Source: Armillaria gallica
Lineage: Eukaryota; Basidiomycota; Agaricomycetes; Agaricales; Physalacriaceae
DNA length: 64,000 nucleotides
Reading direction: 5' to 3'
NCBI GenBank assembly: GCA_037576215.1
Contig: JBANDB010000005.1
Span: 5,828,001-5,892,000, forward strand
Below, piece after piece: positions 12,511 to 24,239 of the stretch. Positions within the stretch are counted from its first letter, which is position 1, and every line of letters begins with the position of its first letter. A program made the position numbers and the translations under genes. The notes under the pieces were generated by a model, which made no database searches, was not told the origin of the DNA, and was given only the letters and a program-made list of their open reading frames with translations.

Positions 12511-12981
12511 TCAATGAATGTTGCCGCCAATGCCTTCTTTATCGCATATCACGTTGTTGGTCAGCGCGCACACCATTCCTTCGCTCTTGACATGGAAAAG
12601 TTCCACCACCCTTCCACCCGCTGGCCTGCGTTGTATTAGCAACATTGTTTCAAAAACCATTATCACACATCCTTCCGAACGATAGAGAGCGAAGTCCATG
12701 GAGATATCTCTCATTTTGGGGGAATGCGAGTACACTAGCTCTTCCGGCCACGGGTCCATGAGACATCCGTGCTTCTTGTGGAACATCCTGAGTGCCTTGT
12801 CGTACGCTTCCATATCCGCCACGCCGACAGCCAGTCCCTTCTGTGCATCCTCCGGGAAGGCTTTCCTGAGCTCCCCAGTCGACGCGTTCCACATCCCCAT
12901 ATCCGCTAACGAGTTGGTAAACACCAAGTGGTGCAGCCCCACAGGCCGCCTTCGTACCTCAAACTCTAGACCGTTCTCCAC
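12511..12981 (-). CDS. Hypothetical protein, probable last exon of a spliced gene
   Basis: This is a clean 156-codon minus-strand frame with no recognisable domain. It carries GGRVVELFHVKSEGMVCALT near the C-terminus and HHLVFTNSLADMGMWNAS near the N-terminus. The predicted first codon is GTG, with a stop a few codons upstream, so the true coding segment probably begins at a splice acceptor ('gacag' on the minus strand, just upstream) or the gene is truncated. It lies between two terpene synthase remnants and is not repeated elsewhere in the window. It is CpG-rich like the undecayed left side. It could be a chance open frame. Confidence 0.35.
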   Translation of the reverse strand: MENGLEFEVRRRPVGLHHLVFTNSLADMGMWNASTGELRKAFPEDAQKGLAVGVADMEAYDKALRMFHKKHGCLMDPWPEELVYSHSPKMRDISMDFALYRSEGCVIMVFETMLLIQRRPAGGRVVELFHVKSEGMVCALTNNVICDKEGIGGNIH

Positions 12982-13315
12982 GGATCGCTGTCATTACGAC
13001 GTTTGCGATACTTGGGACTGATGCGGAAAGTGTAGATGTTTCTACCTTACTAGGAGGGCCTGCATTATAATGTTATCTGCGTCCTGCATCCGATTCCAAC
13101 GTGGGTGTCACATAAGTATCTCCCGCCAGTACCATTCTCAACCTCGGCAATTATGGTGCTGATGAGTCTAGCTTTGGCGATCTCAATACCTTTCCGCTAG
13201 CATGCGAGAAAAGAATCGCCACTCGCGAGAGGATAATTTTGGCCTCAGCATGAAACTATACTTATCATGAACATATGGCTGTGCTCACGGCCATGGCATT
13301 GGACGTCTATGCGAA

Positions 13316-13571
13316 GTCACGAGCGACATCCCCTCGTTCTACAAGGAGGAGTGTGAAAATGAAGTGCACAACCTCATTCACTTCTTGCTGAAGCTCGCGG
13401 AGAGACACCCTCCGCTACTTGGTGGAACGTTGCGTCCAGGCTCACGAGAGGGTACTTTGTATCTTGTCCCCGCACGAAGGAGTGCGCAGCAGCTACGAAA
13501 ATTTCGTGAAAAGTTATCTGGCGTTCCACCTGGATGCAAGGAGATATAGACTTAGCGAGTTGAACCTGTAG
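13316..13571 (+). pseudogene. Terpene synthase 3' remnant (TRI5-like)
   Basis: The frame opens with SDIPSFYKEECENEVHNL, which matches the metal-binding NSE region NDITSFYKEECEGETHNL of the intact enzyme at 14.8-16.0 kb, with the leading Asn changed to Ser. A frame change occurs about 70 nt on (near RHPPLLG). The reading frame then continues as the homologous C-terminal helix region (VERCVQAHERVLCIL) and ends RRYRLSELNL, stop at 13569-13571. Upstream catalytic exons, including the Asp-rich motif, are missing. It is a truncated, frameshifted copy. Confidence 0.75.
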
Positions 13572-14440
13572 CTTGCTGTTCGCTATATGAATGTGTATCT
13601 CGACTCTCGTGCTACGGTCTTGGGCAGGTTCCGATTTTCCCATCCGACGATGGAGAATACAGTCGTGTCTTGACTCAAGGTCTAATTGGTATGATGATTG
13701 CAGCCGGGAAATTCAAGGGAACCCAGCGCTGAGCCCAGGTAAACTTTGAAACCTGAAGTCACCACAAAACGATCATCATGAACCTTCAGCCTGTCATTCT
13801 CGAGTCGAGTTCTAACCCAGTTGATACACACCTTTCCAAGCTATCTTCTATATTAAGCCTCCATTGACAGTCTTTCTTCCGGAGACAAACAAAATCCTCA
13901 AACTAGCCCTTAAAAGACGGGGCCACAACGGCATCGGATCTTCTGCCTTCTTAAATGATTGGACCCAAGTTCGGCCTACGTCCGAGCTAAGCCGAGTCGT
14001 GGCAACCCCAAGTACTTCACATAGAGTTCACATAGTTTTCGGCGACCACCTCTCTCGGGAACGGTTGATGATAGGGTACAAGGAACCAACATTATCACGG
14101 CTCCGTTAAGACTCAAGAGACTCTGACAGAATTAAAACACAGGGTAGGGCTTCTTAGTGAACTGCATTAGGTTAAACTTTTTAGCCAGAACCGCCCATCT
14201 CAACTCCTTGCGATCAATGCCGCTGGCCGCCCTCAGCTTGGTCTAGCCTAGGTACGTCGGAGATCCTATGGCTCTACAGGTAATCTCTGTGCTTTAATAT
14301 AACACAGAACGAAGTTCTGATAGGTGTTCTCAGAATAGTGACCGTTACAAATTTTACAAAGACGACGATACGGCTGCTATGTCATCAATTTTCTGTTCGA
14401 ACTTCGGATTCGAAGACGGGATGAAAAAACACTGATGATA
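13572..14440. other. No gene recognised
   Basis: No supported coding exon lies here; an 81-codon open frame at 13864-14109 has no motif. From about 14440 the DNA becomes homologous to 46.88 kb onwards, marking the upstream limit of the duplicated terpene synthase unit ('gtaaatcttgaaa', 'tatttgaagctgcactct'). Confidence 0.4.
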
Positions 14441-14842
14441 AAGATAATGAACTGAGTGTATGAGTGTGAATATTGATTATCGTAAATCTTGAAATTTTAC
14501 TGATTGGATGGGTATTTGAAGCTGCACTCTCAGGCTAGCACAAAAGAAGGTTAGGAACACGACACGTTGAAATCGTGGAACATTTGCAGTATCTACATAT
14601 TCCTTGGTCTGCGGTAAACGATAAGTCCGGCATCATTGAATACCGATGAATGTATTTCCTGGACTTTGCTACAATTACCAAGTTGTGTTGTGTTGTTACC
14701 GGTCGGATGTGTACCGCGCAGGTATATAACATACCTGGCGAGACTAGAGATCCCCAATCCCCGGCCTCAGCAGGTCAGTTTGACAAAGAGTACAGTGACC
14801 CTCTCGTACCGCACAACGAAACACGATTTTCAACGGCGAAAA

Positions 14843-16013
14843 ATGCAACATTTGACGTCTGCTCCTTCTCACCTTCCCGGTGAGCCTTTCAACTTGTAAC
14901 ATGCTGTACCTTTATTTATTTGTTGGTTCTTTTCATTCCTCAGGTCATATATCCAACTCTGTATGCCGCCCAAGCTTGAAGCTAGAGGAAGAGCCAGTTA
15001 CTAAATTCTCTGTAGAAACCAGACCCACCCTCAGAAGACAACTGTAACATCATACGATCTTTCCTGCGCCAATTCGACACCACGGGCTTGCCGTCTGTCG
15101 AGGATGCTGCACTCAAGGATCTTTGTATCAAAGAAGGCGAACGTCGAGGATATGCCCTCGATGTGCTCGGGCCTTCCCTGACAGTTGGGCTCAATACTGC
15201 TGCTGCTGCTTACCACCATCTTGCCAACGTCAAAGTCAAAGTATACATCGTCTTCTTCACTGCGTTCGCGACATGCCTTGACGATGCCTATCCGGATGAC
15301 CTTGACACCCTTGTTGGTGTTCCTAATTTTACCAAGGTGAGTATAACTACTCTTCCGATGAATTCCATTAATATCTTCCATGCAGCACTTTGCTTCCTCG
15401 GAGAAACAGCCGACCAAGATGTTAGACGACTTTGCGAACCTCCTAGCAGAGACCTCTCAGCTCTTTGGCCCAGTTGCCGCCGACTTCATTGTCCACGCGA
15501 GCCTCAAGTTCATTACCACGTTAATTTTAGAGATTCAGAGCAAAGATGAACCAGTGAGTGTAAATGTTTTTTCTCGTAGTCCGGTCTACTGATCAGAGGT
15601 GGCAGATGCAGAAAGTTGACAGATATGCCTTATATCTTCGCGAGATGAGCGGACTATCGGAAGCTTACGCCATGTTTATTTTCCCCACCGAGCTGCCGTA
15701 TAATGTATACATCCAAGCTCTTCCTCTCCTACGCGATTTTATTAATTTCACCAACGACATCACCTCGTTCTACAAGGAGGAATGTGAAGGTGAAACTCAC
15801 AACCTCGTATCATTCTTGGCTGAAGCTCGCGCCGAGCCCAAGAATAAGGCACTTTATTATCTGGTGGAGCAGTGCATGGAGGCGCACGAGAGGATATTGT
15901 TTATCTTGTTGCCGCACAAAGAAGCGCAAGGGATGTACAAGGAATTCGTGAGGGGGTACTTGGCGTTCCATTTGGGAGGAAAGAGATATAGACTCGGGGA
16001 ACTGGATCTGTAA
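14843..16013 (+). CDS. TRI5 (trichodiene synthase)-like sesquiterpene synthase, intact
   Basis: This is a class I terpene cyclase of the TRI5 superfamily. Members ionise farnesyl diphosphate and cyclise it, using Mg2+ held by an Asp-rich motif and an NSE motif. Five exons: 14843-14879, 14944-14960, 15016-15336, 15386-15553 and 15606-16013. All introns are GT-AG (49-64 nt) and all phases agree, giving 316 aa, close to the usual length of the Agaricomycete branch. Intron 2 has a textbook 'ttactaa' branch point. The Asp-rich motif is DDAYPDD (about residues 107-113) and the NSE motif is NDITSFYKE (N231, D232, S235, E239). The protein ends KRYRLGELDL. The start is chosen because only this small-exon solution keeps the N-terminal helix (NIIRSFLRQF) in frame. 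The product is unknown; TRI5-like basidiomycete enzymes need not make trichodiene. Flanked by remnants of sister copies. Confidence 0.87.
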
Positions 16014-16299
16014 CACAATATCAAGTGTTAAGTACGTGTAGCTACGAGTGAATCTAAAAATTACGATACAGACGGACCCCCCATCCTTTCTTATATTTGA
16101 TTGTGTGGCCCAAAATGATTGATTCGGGTCGATCCCTACGTCAGGTGAGGCGTATCATCGGATTCCTCGACCTCGTGGCGACGCTCCCAGTGGGAAGGGG
16201 TTTTACAATAGTGTTGTGCTGAATATGGCGCCCCATTACTGGTTGAAGCTGTTGGCACTCATAATTTGGCCATGTTGGTTCTGATAGTTCTTAGCCAAT

Positions 16300-18110
16300 G
16301 ATTATGCACCAGGAAGAAGGAGGGATTACCTGTCGCTGGTGCAGCGGCGATGTCCATCGCTCGTCGAAATCACTATCTGCACAATCCATATCGTCGACTT
16401 GCAAATCGAGGTTAACTGCTTTCAGACCCGTCTTCATATCTGTCAGTAGAGTGCCAGTAAGGTTCCTTGAACAAGGACGGCATGCGTACATTTATCCACG
16501 AACGGCGTGTACCCTTCCAAGAATGCGCTACTTGCATAAATCTCCCCGGGGCACACGAGGTGATATGCGCGTGTATAGGATGAACTTGAGATCGATAGAC
16601 GGTTGCTCATCATGATGTAGATTGACCACAACGTAAGAGTGAGTTTTGTTCAAAACGGGAGCGTAACCTCGTTCGACCCGTAAATCAATTCTGATTCTGC
16701 TAGGGTACCCTTCACGAGGCAGGCCTAGACTCTCGACTACTGCGGCTTTAGCCTTGGAGGCGAAACACGGGAGGAAAGGTCCCCAAGAGAGGTATGAGTG
16801 CGTTTGCAGCCGAAGGCGTCAACTTTGACATAGTAGCTGCAGTCCATATTAATCCTAATAGCTGCCAAATTCATTTATAAACGAAACAGAGAGGACTTGG
16901 CCTGCAGTGGTGGAGACGAGAATGATTCGTTGGATCATCTTATTTTCCAAGATCATCCGGCTAGTGATCAAAGTGTTGTCGAAGGATCAATTCCTCCAGG
17001 CGAAACCGTGTTGCAGCATCAAGTGCCTTTATCGAAAGGGTATCTTCACGTCCAGGAGCAGCCAGAGCTAGCAAGCGTGACCTTGAAGATCAGTGACGGG
17101 CAGAGACGTCGTACTGGTGAATAATGCGATTTAGCCAAGATTATAGAATTGCCGGAGAGAAAACTTACGCCACCCTCCAGACACAAATCCGTAGTCCTCG
17201 CGCAGCGTCCCAAACTTGGCCTTGCTTGTATTTGGAAGGGCTTGATCCGTTCTTTGAGCGTAGTTGAGTGAGATCGGATTATGTGGGCATTTCCCGCGCG
17301 TGTTTGCAGCTATTCTCCGTCCAGCATCGTGTCGAGCCAAAACTCCCTTGGATAGCGCTGGCTTCGACATATCATTAATATTGGCGGCCAAGACTTGGTA
17401 CTACATGTGAAGGAGAGAGTTGTGTGGGCAAGATCAGGCTACAGGGATGTGAGTTCCAATGAATGCAAGTAATCGGAGAGACTTACCGTTCCTAGCACAT
17501 CCTACCTCCCGCTTCAGCCAAAGGGCGCGCAGTCGTTACGGAGAAGATGACACGTTTCCCGGAGCCTCCGTCCTCCCCATGCACTCCCATCATCGTTGAG
17601 TGCGACGAACAAGTCCTTCCTTTCACGGCGTGGACGAGCCACTTGCCTGATGGCGACACATCGTCTTCGCCGAAAACCAGGTCCTTAAATTGGTCGCATT
17701 GAATCCAGTCGTCCAAGGAGTCTGGGAAAGACGACCGGGACTGGTTGAAATGGCCCACGCCCACACTCCAAGCCAAGTCTCCACTTAATGTTGAAGTCCT
17801 CCTCGTAGGTAGGCATTCGCTCGCCGGGCCAAAACTTCGAAAAGTTGGAGTTCATGTTCACGTTGAGCGCTTGACAATCAAAAACAAAGCTGGTGAAAAT
17901 CAAGGGTAATTTTCATTCATGTCGACTTCTACCCACAGGACGCTTTGATATCACCCTGGCGTACGACAGTCTTGAAGAGAGCCTTTAACGATGTCGCTGG
18001 ACGAATAAAGGGAGATAGAATATACGAGCATGACCGTGAAAGGGACTTTACTTTGTTTGACTCGATGCGGGTAAGCCAAACATGCGCATTTGGTCATCAA
18101 CGCTCACCCA
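16300..18110 (-). repeat. R1 repeat family, inverted copy
   Basis: This is the reverse-complement relative of the 10-12 kb and 21-24 kb R1 units. On the minus strand the order is: start block near 18100-17930, an intron (donor 'gtgggtag', acceptor 'ttcaccag'), then VNMNSNFSKFWPGERMPTYE near 17850, SPSGKWLVHAVKG near 17660-17620, LREDYGFVSGGWR near 17200-17160, and the 'gacgatccaacg' block near 16930. It faces the 10-12 kb copy across the terpene synthase gene, giving an inverted arrangement. Frame breaks make a functional product unlikely. Function unknown. Confidence 0.5.
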
Positions 18111-18699
18111 TCTCGCGACCCATCATCTGCATCAGACGTCGGCTACGTACCCTTGTCCTCGTCGGGAGATGTCCTATGCTCAAATTCAATCCTCCTCCAC
18201 AAAATGAAGAAAAAAGGATGCGTATTAAATGGATCCGGGCTATACGAAGACCGTGGAGTGCCGAATGAGCTGCGGAGGTCCCAGAGCTGAAGAGCGTTGA
18301 ATATTGGAGCGTGAAGAGGCTGAATTCTGAACTTTGTGGTGATTTAGCTTCTGAGTTTATATACATGGCATACTCACTCCGTTTGACACAGCAAACCACC
18401 GTTTCTCGCAGACGCAAATATGTGCGTCGACACCTGGTGGTCCTAACGGGTTCAAATTAGACTTTCATGGTGCCCCAAGATGTTTCTTAAAAGGGTTACT
18501 TCGAACAAGACGGCAATGCAAGACTACATGCTGCCGTTGTTGGTAACAGGAAACAGAAGTATAATGCTTAGTTACTCTTGATGAAACTGTCGCTGACACG
18601 TCGGCTTTAATAGTTCCGTGTGGTGATTCGTTCCCCTTTCTACAATATTTCAGCTCAATCAGAGCGACTGCAAGATTTGGACTTAATGGTGATGTATGG
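18111..18699. other. No gene recognised
   Basis: This is a spacer between the inverted R1 copy and the start of duplication unit D1. Short open frames exist on both strands but show no motif and no conserved counterpart elsewhere in the window. Confidence 0.4.
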
Positions 18700-19415
18700 T
18701 TCGACCAATCATCGTTGTTCTCTGGTATTGTCGACGTGTTGAGAGCTACGACGTCTTTGCTGCATTAAATCTCAAAGGTGCAAATCTCCGAGTCTGATCT
18801 GTCGTCTGCTGATCGCTTTCCCTTTACATCCATAATAGGTCCGCACTAAAAGTTCGCTGTATACTCTGTCGTATCAACCGTACGGTCCTGTGTGCGACAG
18901 AATGTAAACTCCGCTACTCGTCCCAGGGTATTTATTGCGACTTTCGGTCACATAAAAAAGCATACTTTCGCCCCCTCAGATGGATACCACTGAAGAGCGT
19001 CGAGTCGCGCATAACGCTAGTAGCCTTCGCAGCTATGCAAAGTAGGGTTATTTTATATGCACCGTCGCCTTGCTGACGCTTTTGTCTGCATAGGCACCGC
19101 GACGCGATTAACAAAAAACGACGAGACGCCTATAGGCAGAAAAAGGGCCGAAGGAACGAGAGCAGGTGCGTAAAACCCTCCCTCTGTGGAGACACCATCT
19201 CTTAATCCCAAGCACCTAGACTTGAGTTGCCAATTCCGCAAGCGGTGCCCTCTGTTGAAATTGAAGTGAACGGCGGTCATTCATACACTGAGTACGCGAT
19301 TCCTTCTCAAGATTGTCGTCTATAAACGCATTATGCACTTCATAGGCATTGTCTATCGCTGGCCGAAGCGATAGACCAAATCAACCGCATCTCCGCAAGC
19401 TTCATCATACTTACA

Positions 19416-19721
19416 ATGGGCTCCCCCAGACACTACGCCGACACCGTATATCAGCGATTCGTCACCCTCGATTGCCCCCTCAACAGTGCACTTCTGCACA
19501 TATCGTCCTTTGAACAGTCCCTCCTGGAGCAAGAACGCGTTATTTTAAATTTGCGGCGTACTACCGGTGGGAGCGAGATGGGGAGACTTCGTGCGGTACT
19601 GGATCCAGTCCGCTTGTTGGCGGGCTGGTTGGAAGAAATTATTTACGAGGCCAAGGTCAGTCCAGCCTGTTTGAGGGAAAAGTATCTTCGTAGGGAGCTT
19701 GCTTTTCTGAAAGACGATTGA
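19416..19721 (+). CDS. Small conserved hypothetical protein (101 aa), D1 copy
   Basis: The frame starts MGSPRHYADTVYQRFVTLDC and ends LREKYLRRELAFLKDD. The D2 copy at 33050-33355 has the same length with no stop or indel. Most of its amino-acid differences (R to H, R to C) are those expected from CpG loss, so the frame looks like a genuine coding sequence rather than chance. It is predicted mostly helical, with a leucine-rich middle (SSFEQSLLEQ). No signal peptide, membrane segment or known motif is visible, and no function can be proposed. It could be one exon of a larger gene. Confidence 0.5.
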   Translation: MGSPRHYADTVYQRFVTLDCPLNSALLHISSFEQSLLEQERVILNLRRTTGGSEMGRLRAVLDPVRLLAGWLEEIIYEAKVSPACLREKYLRRELAFLKDD

Positions 19722-19739
19722 GGAAGTAACGCGTATTTA

Positions 19740-20000
19740 TTGAATTGCCAATAGCCACTTTCGCATATCTTTTTTACGCGTCCGTTTCCATAGCGTCGAC
19801 CATATTGGCCAATCAGTGTCACTTCGCAACTCATTCAGCTTGCTGGTCCGTGCATCCTGTTGTCTTGCCCCATGTTCGCCAGTAACGAGAACAACGACCA
19901 TAGCCCCGTGATGAACGGCCACAACTGCTCAAGGAGCTCGTTGAGTTTGAGCTGTAGCAGGAATGGTAACGACGCCACGTACTTTGAACTCGCTTATTTG
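19740..20000 (-). repeat. R3 fragment (minus-strand reading)
   Basis: The minus strand reads LLLQLKLNELLEQLWPFITG and then MGQDNRMHGPASLMS. A related segment lies at 33.80-33.97 kb (D2) and an inverted, decayed one at 9.47-9.6 kb. The conserved heptad-like leucines and the GPAS block suggest a former protein exon. It lies just downstream of, and opposite to, the 101-aa ORF. The family was not identified. A short plus-strand frame at 20024-20224 is not preserved in D2 and is not called. Confidence 0.35.
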
Positions 20001-20239
20001 GTATGATCTAGCTCGCGTGGCTTATGTCGGCTCTTTCTCGATTTTTGGCGAGCTCGGTGAGACGAGAGCGAACGACTGAGCTGTTAGCGAAATTGAAACA
20101 AAATGAAAGCAGTGATTTACCGACCTTAAATGTCTATCTGAAGACGAATGCCATGATTTGGGAGATGAAGCTGCTTGGCGAGAGTACGGAAGACCTATAC
20201 ATTATGGACGAAGAACAACTGTAGCGAATTTAAGATGAT

Positions 20240-21020
20240 GAGTGAGTAAAACAGAGGGCAGAAAACGCACCTTGAGAACGAGAAGTTCCTGACAATGTTG
20301 AGAACACAGCGAGTCAGATGAAGTCCTGCTGTTATGCTGCTATAACGATCCCGACGAAGAGTAAGTTCCTCAGTCTGAGTGTTAAGAGGATGGAATGGTA
20401 GCACTGAAGACTTTGATGATAATGCAAGCTGTGTTTTATCTGCTATTAGATCAGTTGTATCTGGAAAAGCCAACGAACTCGCCTTGGCAACGGAGGTTTG
20501 GTTCCAACGCTGTTTGGATCCAATTCCTTCCCGTCTACCAGCCTCCCCAAGCCATCCCTCCCAATTCTTGGGGGAAGCATCAACGTGCGAGTTCAGATCC
20601 ACGATGCGACCTCAATCGCAAGAAGGATGCGAGCCTAAGTGGTACGGCAACCTTGAATTCAAGAAGTGGCCATCTTGAGGGCGTGTTAGAAACAAGGAGA
20701 AGGTAAATCACGACGAACACACCATGCTCGAGTGTATACAGTGGTCCTCGACAAGCGGACTACGAACGATGCGTTACCTCGCGAAAACACAGTGAAAATA
20801 GGCAGCGTACGTTGGGAAAAGTGACTGCACAAGGGGACCGTCTTGCTAAGCGAGGAATTTCCTATTCCCGTTTGATTACACTCTCCCAGAATCACCTCAT
20901 CATAAACACTCCCCGACGGGTGTTGGCCCTTGCAGCGGCGGACTCTTGTAAGTGGCGTTGAGGGCGATTTTGTGGCAGGAAAGGACGAAGTAGGCGCGTA
21001 GACATGCTCCTGATGAATGG
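20240..21020 (-). repeat. R2 repeat family, copy 1 (spliced minus-strand gene remnant)
   Basis: This is the first of six R2 copies (20.2, 24.2, 30.2, 35.7, 39.8 and 45.5 kb), all on the minus strand. Two introns recur at the same places. One here reads 'gtacgctgcctattttcac' to 'ttcgtag' (about 20807-20757). The other carries the branch-point-like 'actgatctaatag' near 20440-20450, equivalent to 'ttgatctaaaaa' in other copies. Flanking exons encode a short hydrophobic segment in several copies. Frame breaks are present. Probably a relic of a small membrane-associated protein family; no Pfam-type family recognised. Confidence 0.45.
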
Positions 21021-21074
21021 CTCTGTCCGCATGGAAGATGAGGCCAAGAGTTACGGAACCTTGATAGAGGAAGG

Positions 21075-23850
21075 GTGAGTTTCAGTAGTTCATTCGTTTT
21101 TTTCTCTTACCTCCCGTCTCTTGACTTGTCCATAGGGACGTTTGATGCGTGTGTGCTGCGCGTCGCGTCTTGCGAGATGTCGATGAGTGTTGTGACCGAA
21201 ATGGCATGTTTGGTTTGGTCAAACAAAGCAAAGTTTCTTTTCACCGCCATGCTCATATTTTCTATCTCCCTTTTTCGTCCAGCAACGTTTCAAGACTTTC
21301 GTACCTTGCTGGCTAGCATGACTACAACGTTCGTACACTAGGCGTGAAATATGGGCGAGGGCATCAAGCACGCGCGATGGATGATACATTTTCACCATTC
21401 TCCCTCGACGACTAGATTCAAACCGAAGACGACGAATCCAAGGACCTTATAATGGGCTGAGCCGTGTGTCGCCATTCCAAAAGTGGCGTGTCTACGCCAC
21501 GGAGGGAAGGATCTGTTTATCGCATTCGACGATGATGGGAAGAGCGTAGTGTGGGCCCGGAGAGGCGGCGGAGAGACCGGGAGATATGTCATCCTCTCCA
21601 TGAAGACAGCGCTCCGTCTAGTGAGGCAGGAGGTAGGATGTGCGGGGAATGGTACGGCTCTCCGATTTCTTGCATTTATTGGCACTCACATCTCTGTAGC
21701 TCGACCTTACCTGCACAATTCTCTCCTTCGTCTGAAGTATCAAGTCTTGGCCGCCAATAGCACGCCGAGAGCAGAGCTACTGAAGGGATGCTTGCGCGCG
21801 GCGATGGTAGGTCCCTTCTGTTCGTTCACATAGCCGGATCTCACTCTTGATTGAAGCATATGCTCAAAGAACGTACCAAGCCCTTCCAAAAACAAACACT
21901 GCATCGTTGTGGACGCGGCGCGAGGACTACGGATTCGTGTCTGGATGGTGGCGTAGTCTGCAAATGCCAGTGACCGTCTTCAAAGTCCCGTCCGCGCTAT
22001 TTGGCGACCAGCGACCAACGCGCCCAGAACCATGGCTACGCGAACAGGGTGGCGTGCACTGCTGTTCACCCTCACCTTATCTAAAACGAAGCTTTCCCGT
22101 GCCGTACAACCCGCTTATCCCTCTGACACCGTTGCCGTTGTGTGCCTACTCTATATGCCACTGTCTACTTTTCGGGTTCCTGCCTCATATTTTCCTCTCG
22201 CCGTTGTCAAAATAACCGGATCACATCGTTCAAATATTTGCTGTGGGAAGGCTCACCGGTGAATGACTCATAGGTCTGTCCTCTTTGTCACAATCTTTCA
22301 TGCTCCGAAGGCTTACCCTTCTTAATAGCACTGGCTGCTCATGGACGTTAAGATACCCTTTTGATAATGGCGCTTCATGTCATCGATACGATGCGGCAAC
22401 GCGGTTTTTCACGGACGAATCGTTCCTTCGACGACACTTTGATCGCTAGCCAGATAATCTTGGAAACAGACGACCTGACGAATCTTCCTCGTCTCCACCA
22501 CTGCAGGCCAAGCCCTCTCCGTTCTGGTCATCAATGAAGTCGACGGCAAAGCCGTGACGGTAGTCGAGAGTCTGGGCCTGCCTCGTGAAGGCTACCGTAG
22601 CACAATCAGAATTGATATACGAGTCGAACCTCACACTCGATATCGAGGTTACGCTTCCTTTTCGACCAAATCCCGCTTTACGTCTTGGCATGGAACGTCC
22701 AACCTACATCACGGCGGGAAACTGCCTCTCAATCTCAAGTTCTTCGTATGCACACGCATATCCCTCGTGAGGAGGCGATTTTTGCGAACAGTCCGCGCTT
22801 GCAAAAAACGCCGTTCGTGGATATATGTACGCACACCATCAGCTTGTGCAGGGACGCTTACTGATACTCCACTGTCAGACATTAAGATGGATATGAAACC
22901 AGCTAACCTCGCTTTCGACGGCCACGAGTTGGCGATATGGACGACGCAGATAGTGATTTCGACGAGGATTATGGTGATCAAGATACGATAGACACCGATG
23001 CTGTGCCGGCGCCGACTGCGACAGGTAATTCCTCGTGCTTGGTGCCTAATCATCGACTGATAACTATTAGAACAAAATTGGCCAGATTTTGAGTGCCAGA
23101 AGCTCATATGAGGAGCCGTATCCAGCCGGTCATATATCGCAAAACCCCTCGGTAGTGTCTTCTCCACCGGGATCACCACCACAAACGGTATCGGCTGCCG
23201 ATAACACTGACCTGTCAGCAGAAGAATCCGCGGCGGAGCCTCTTGATGGACCTTGCATTATCGCCGGTTTCATACATTGAGCGAATCCATAAAACGGAGG
23301 TAGAAGAGGCAAATCCCTTTGGGTATATCTGGTATATGAACGACACCGCGTATAAGATGTACGTCGCTTTCATCGAATTTGCGATCGATCCTGATTATAT
23401 GCTAGGTGGAAAGCCCTTTTGGCATCTCAAAAGCCCAATGGAATCGGGATGTGTGATTGCCTAAGTCGATGTCTCGCTTTGCTGTGAAGGTGAGCAATTA
23501 CATGTACAAGCTTATTGTATCTCTTCTGATTTTCCTACAAGGTTGGGCGTTCGTACGCAGTTGACGCCGGGTAACATCATCACCGAGCCAGTATGTTCTC
23601 GTTTGTCGTATGGCCTGGTTCTGATAATGATCCTTCCTAGGTACCCCGATATGGTTGGTCGACCACATCGCCGACCCTCTTATATGGGCGGTGAAAAATG
23701 GCGGGGGTTCGGCGTGGCGTGTGTCCTCGTGCAGCAGAGGTCATGAACAGGCTCATGTTTTCGACTTTGTTGGACACTTTCAAGCGTAGCATACCAGTGT
23801 TGGCTTTCAAGTTTCGTTTATTACACATATTAAGTAACATATAGGTATCA
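21075..23850 (+). repeat. R1 repeat family, D1 copy (near full length)
   Basis: This is the longest R1 copy on the CpG-rich side. Blocks in order: FTAMLIFSISLFRPATF near 21240; GKDLFIAFDDDGKSVVW near 21510-21555; an intron (donor 'ggtacggctctcc' near 21652, acceptor 'catctctgtag' near 21700); LKYQVLAANSTPRAELLKG near 21733; 'cttcgacgacactttgat' near 22425; CPREGY-like block near 22580; an intron (donor 'ggtaattcctcgtgcttgg' near 23026); then an acidic/Ser-Pro tract and FGYIWYMNDTAYKMYVAF near 23319-23375. The final part encodes PIWLV-like sequence near 23645. The D2 counterpart is 36.57-39.47 kb. The family is unrecognised and this copy has frame breaks. Confidence 0.5.
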
Positions 23851-24239
23851 GAAATTCTTTAATGCAAATATCTTGTATCTCTTTAGTCGGCGACGTAAAT
23901 TAAATGAAAGGATTACATCCGATGCCCAAGCTATTTGGAGTCAGGCTATCTGAGGCATGTGCGACTGAAGCTCTTTGTACGGTCCTTGTGGAGGTCGATG
24001 CGAGTGCCTCGCGCTGATAGGACTTGTGAAGTCGACGGCGAATCGTGGGTCAAGGGTATTAGCGATAATTTTGCGGCGTTGACGTCGACGACAAGGCCTA
24101 TGCAGCAACCTGTTAGCTCGCGACTCAGAAAAGGTGTACCAAAATCTTTACCTCAGATAAACGCCAAGCATTGCATCTCCGCTGTCGCATCTGCTACTCG
24201 GAAGGTAAGGAAATGAATCACAGAATAATGTAGAGCAAC
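23851..24239. other. Spacer inside D1, no gene recognised
   Basis: This stretch is AT-richer and lies between R1 and R2. It is collinear with about 39.47-39.8 kb of D2 ('atgcccaagcta', 'tatgcagcaa', 'ctgttagc'). No supported coding frame. Confidence 0.4.

Noticed and set aside
20024..20224. 66-codon plus-strand ORF with a methionine start
   Set aside because: The D2 counterpart near 34.03 kb is interrupted by stops and indels, and no motif is present.
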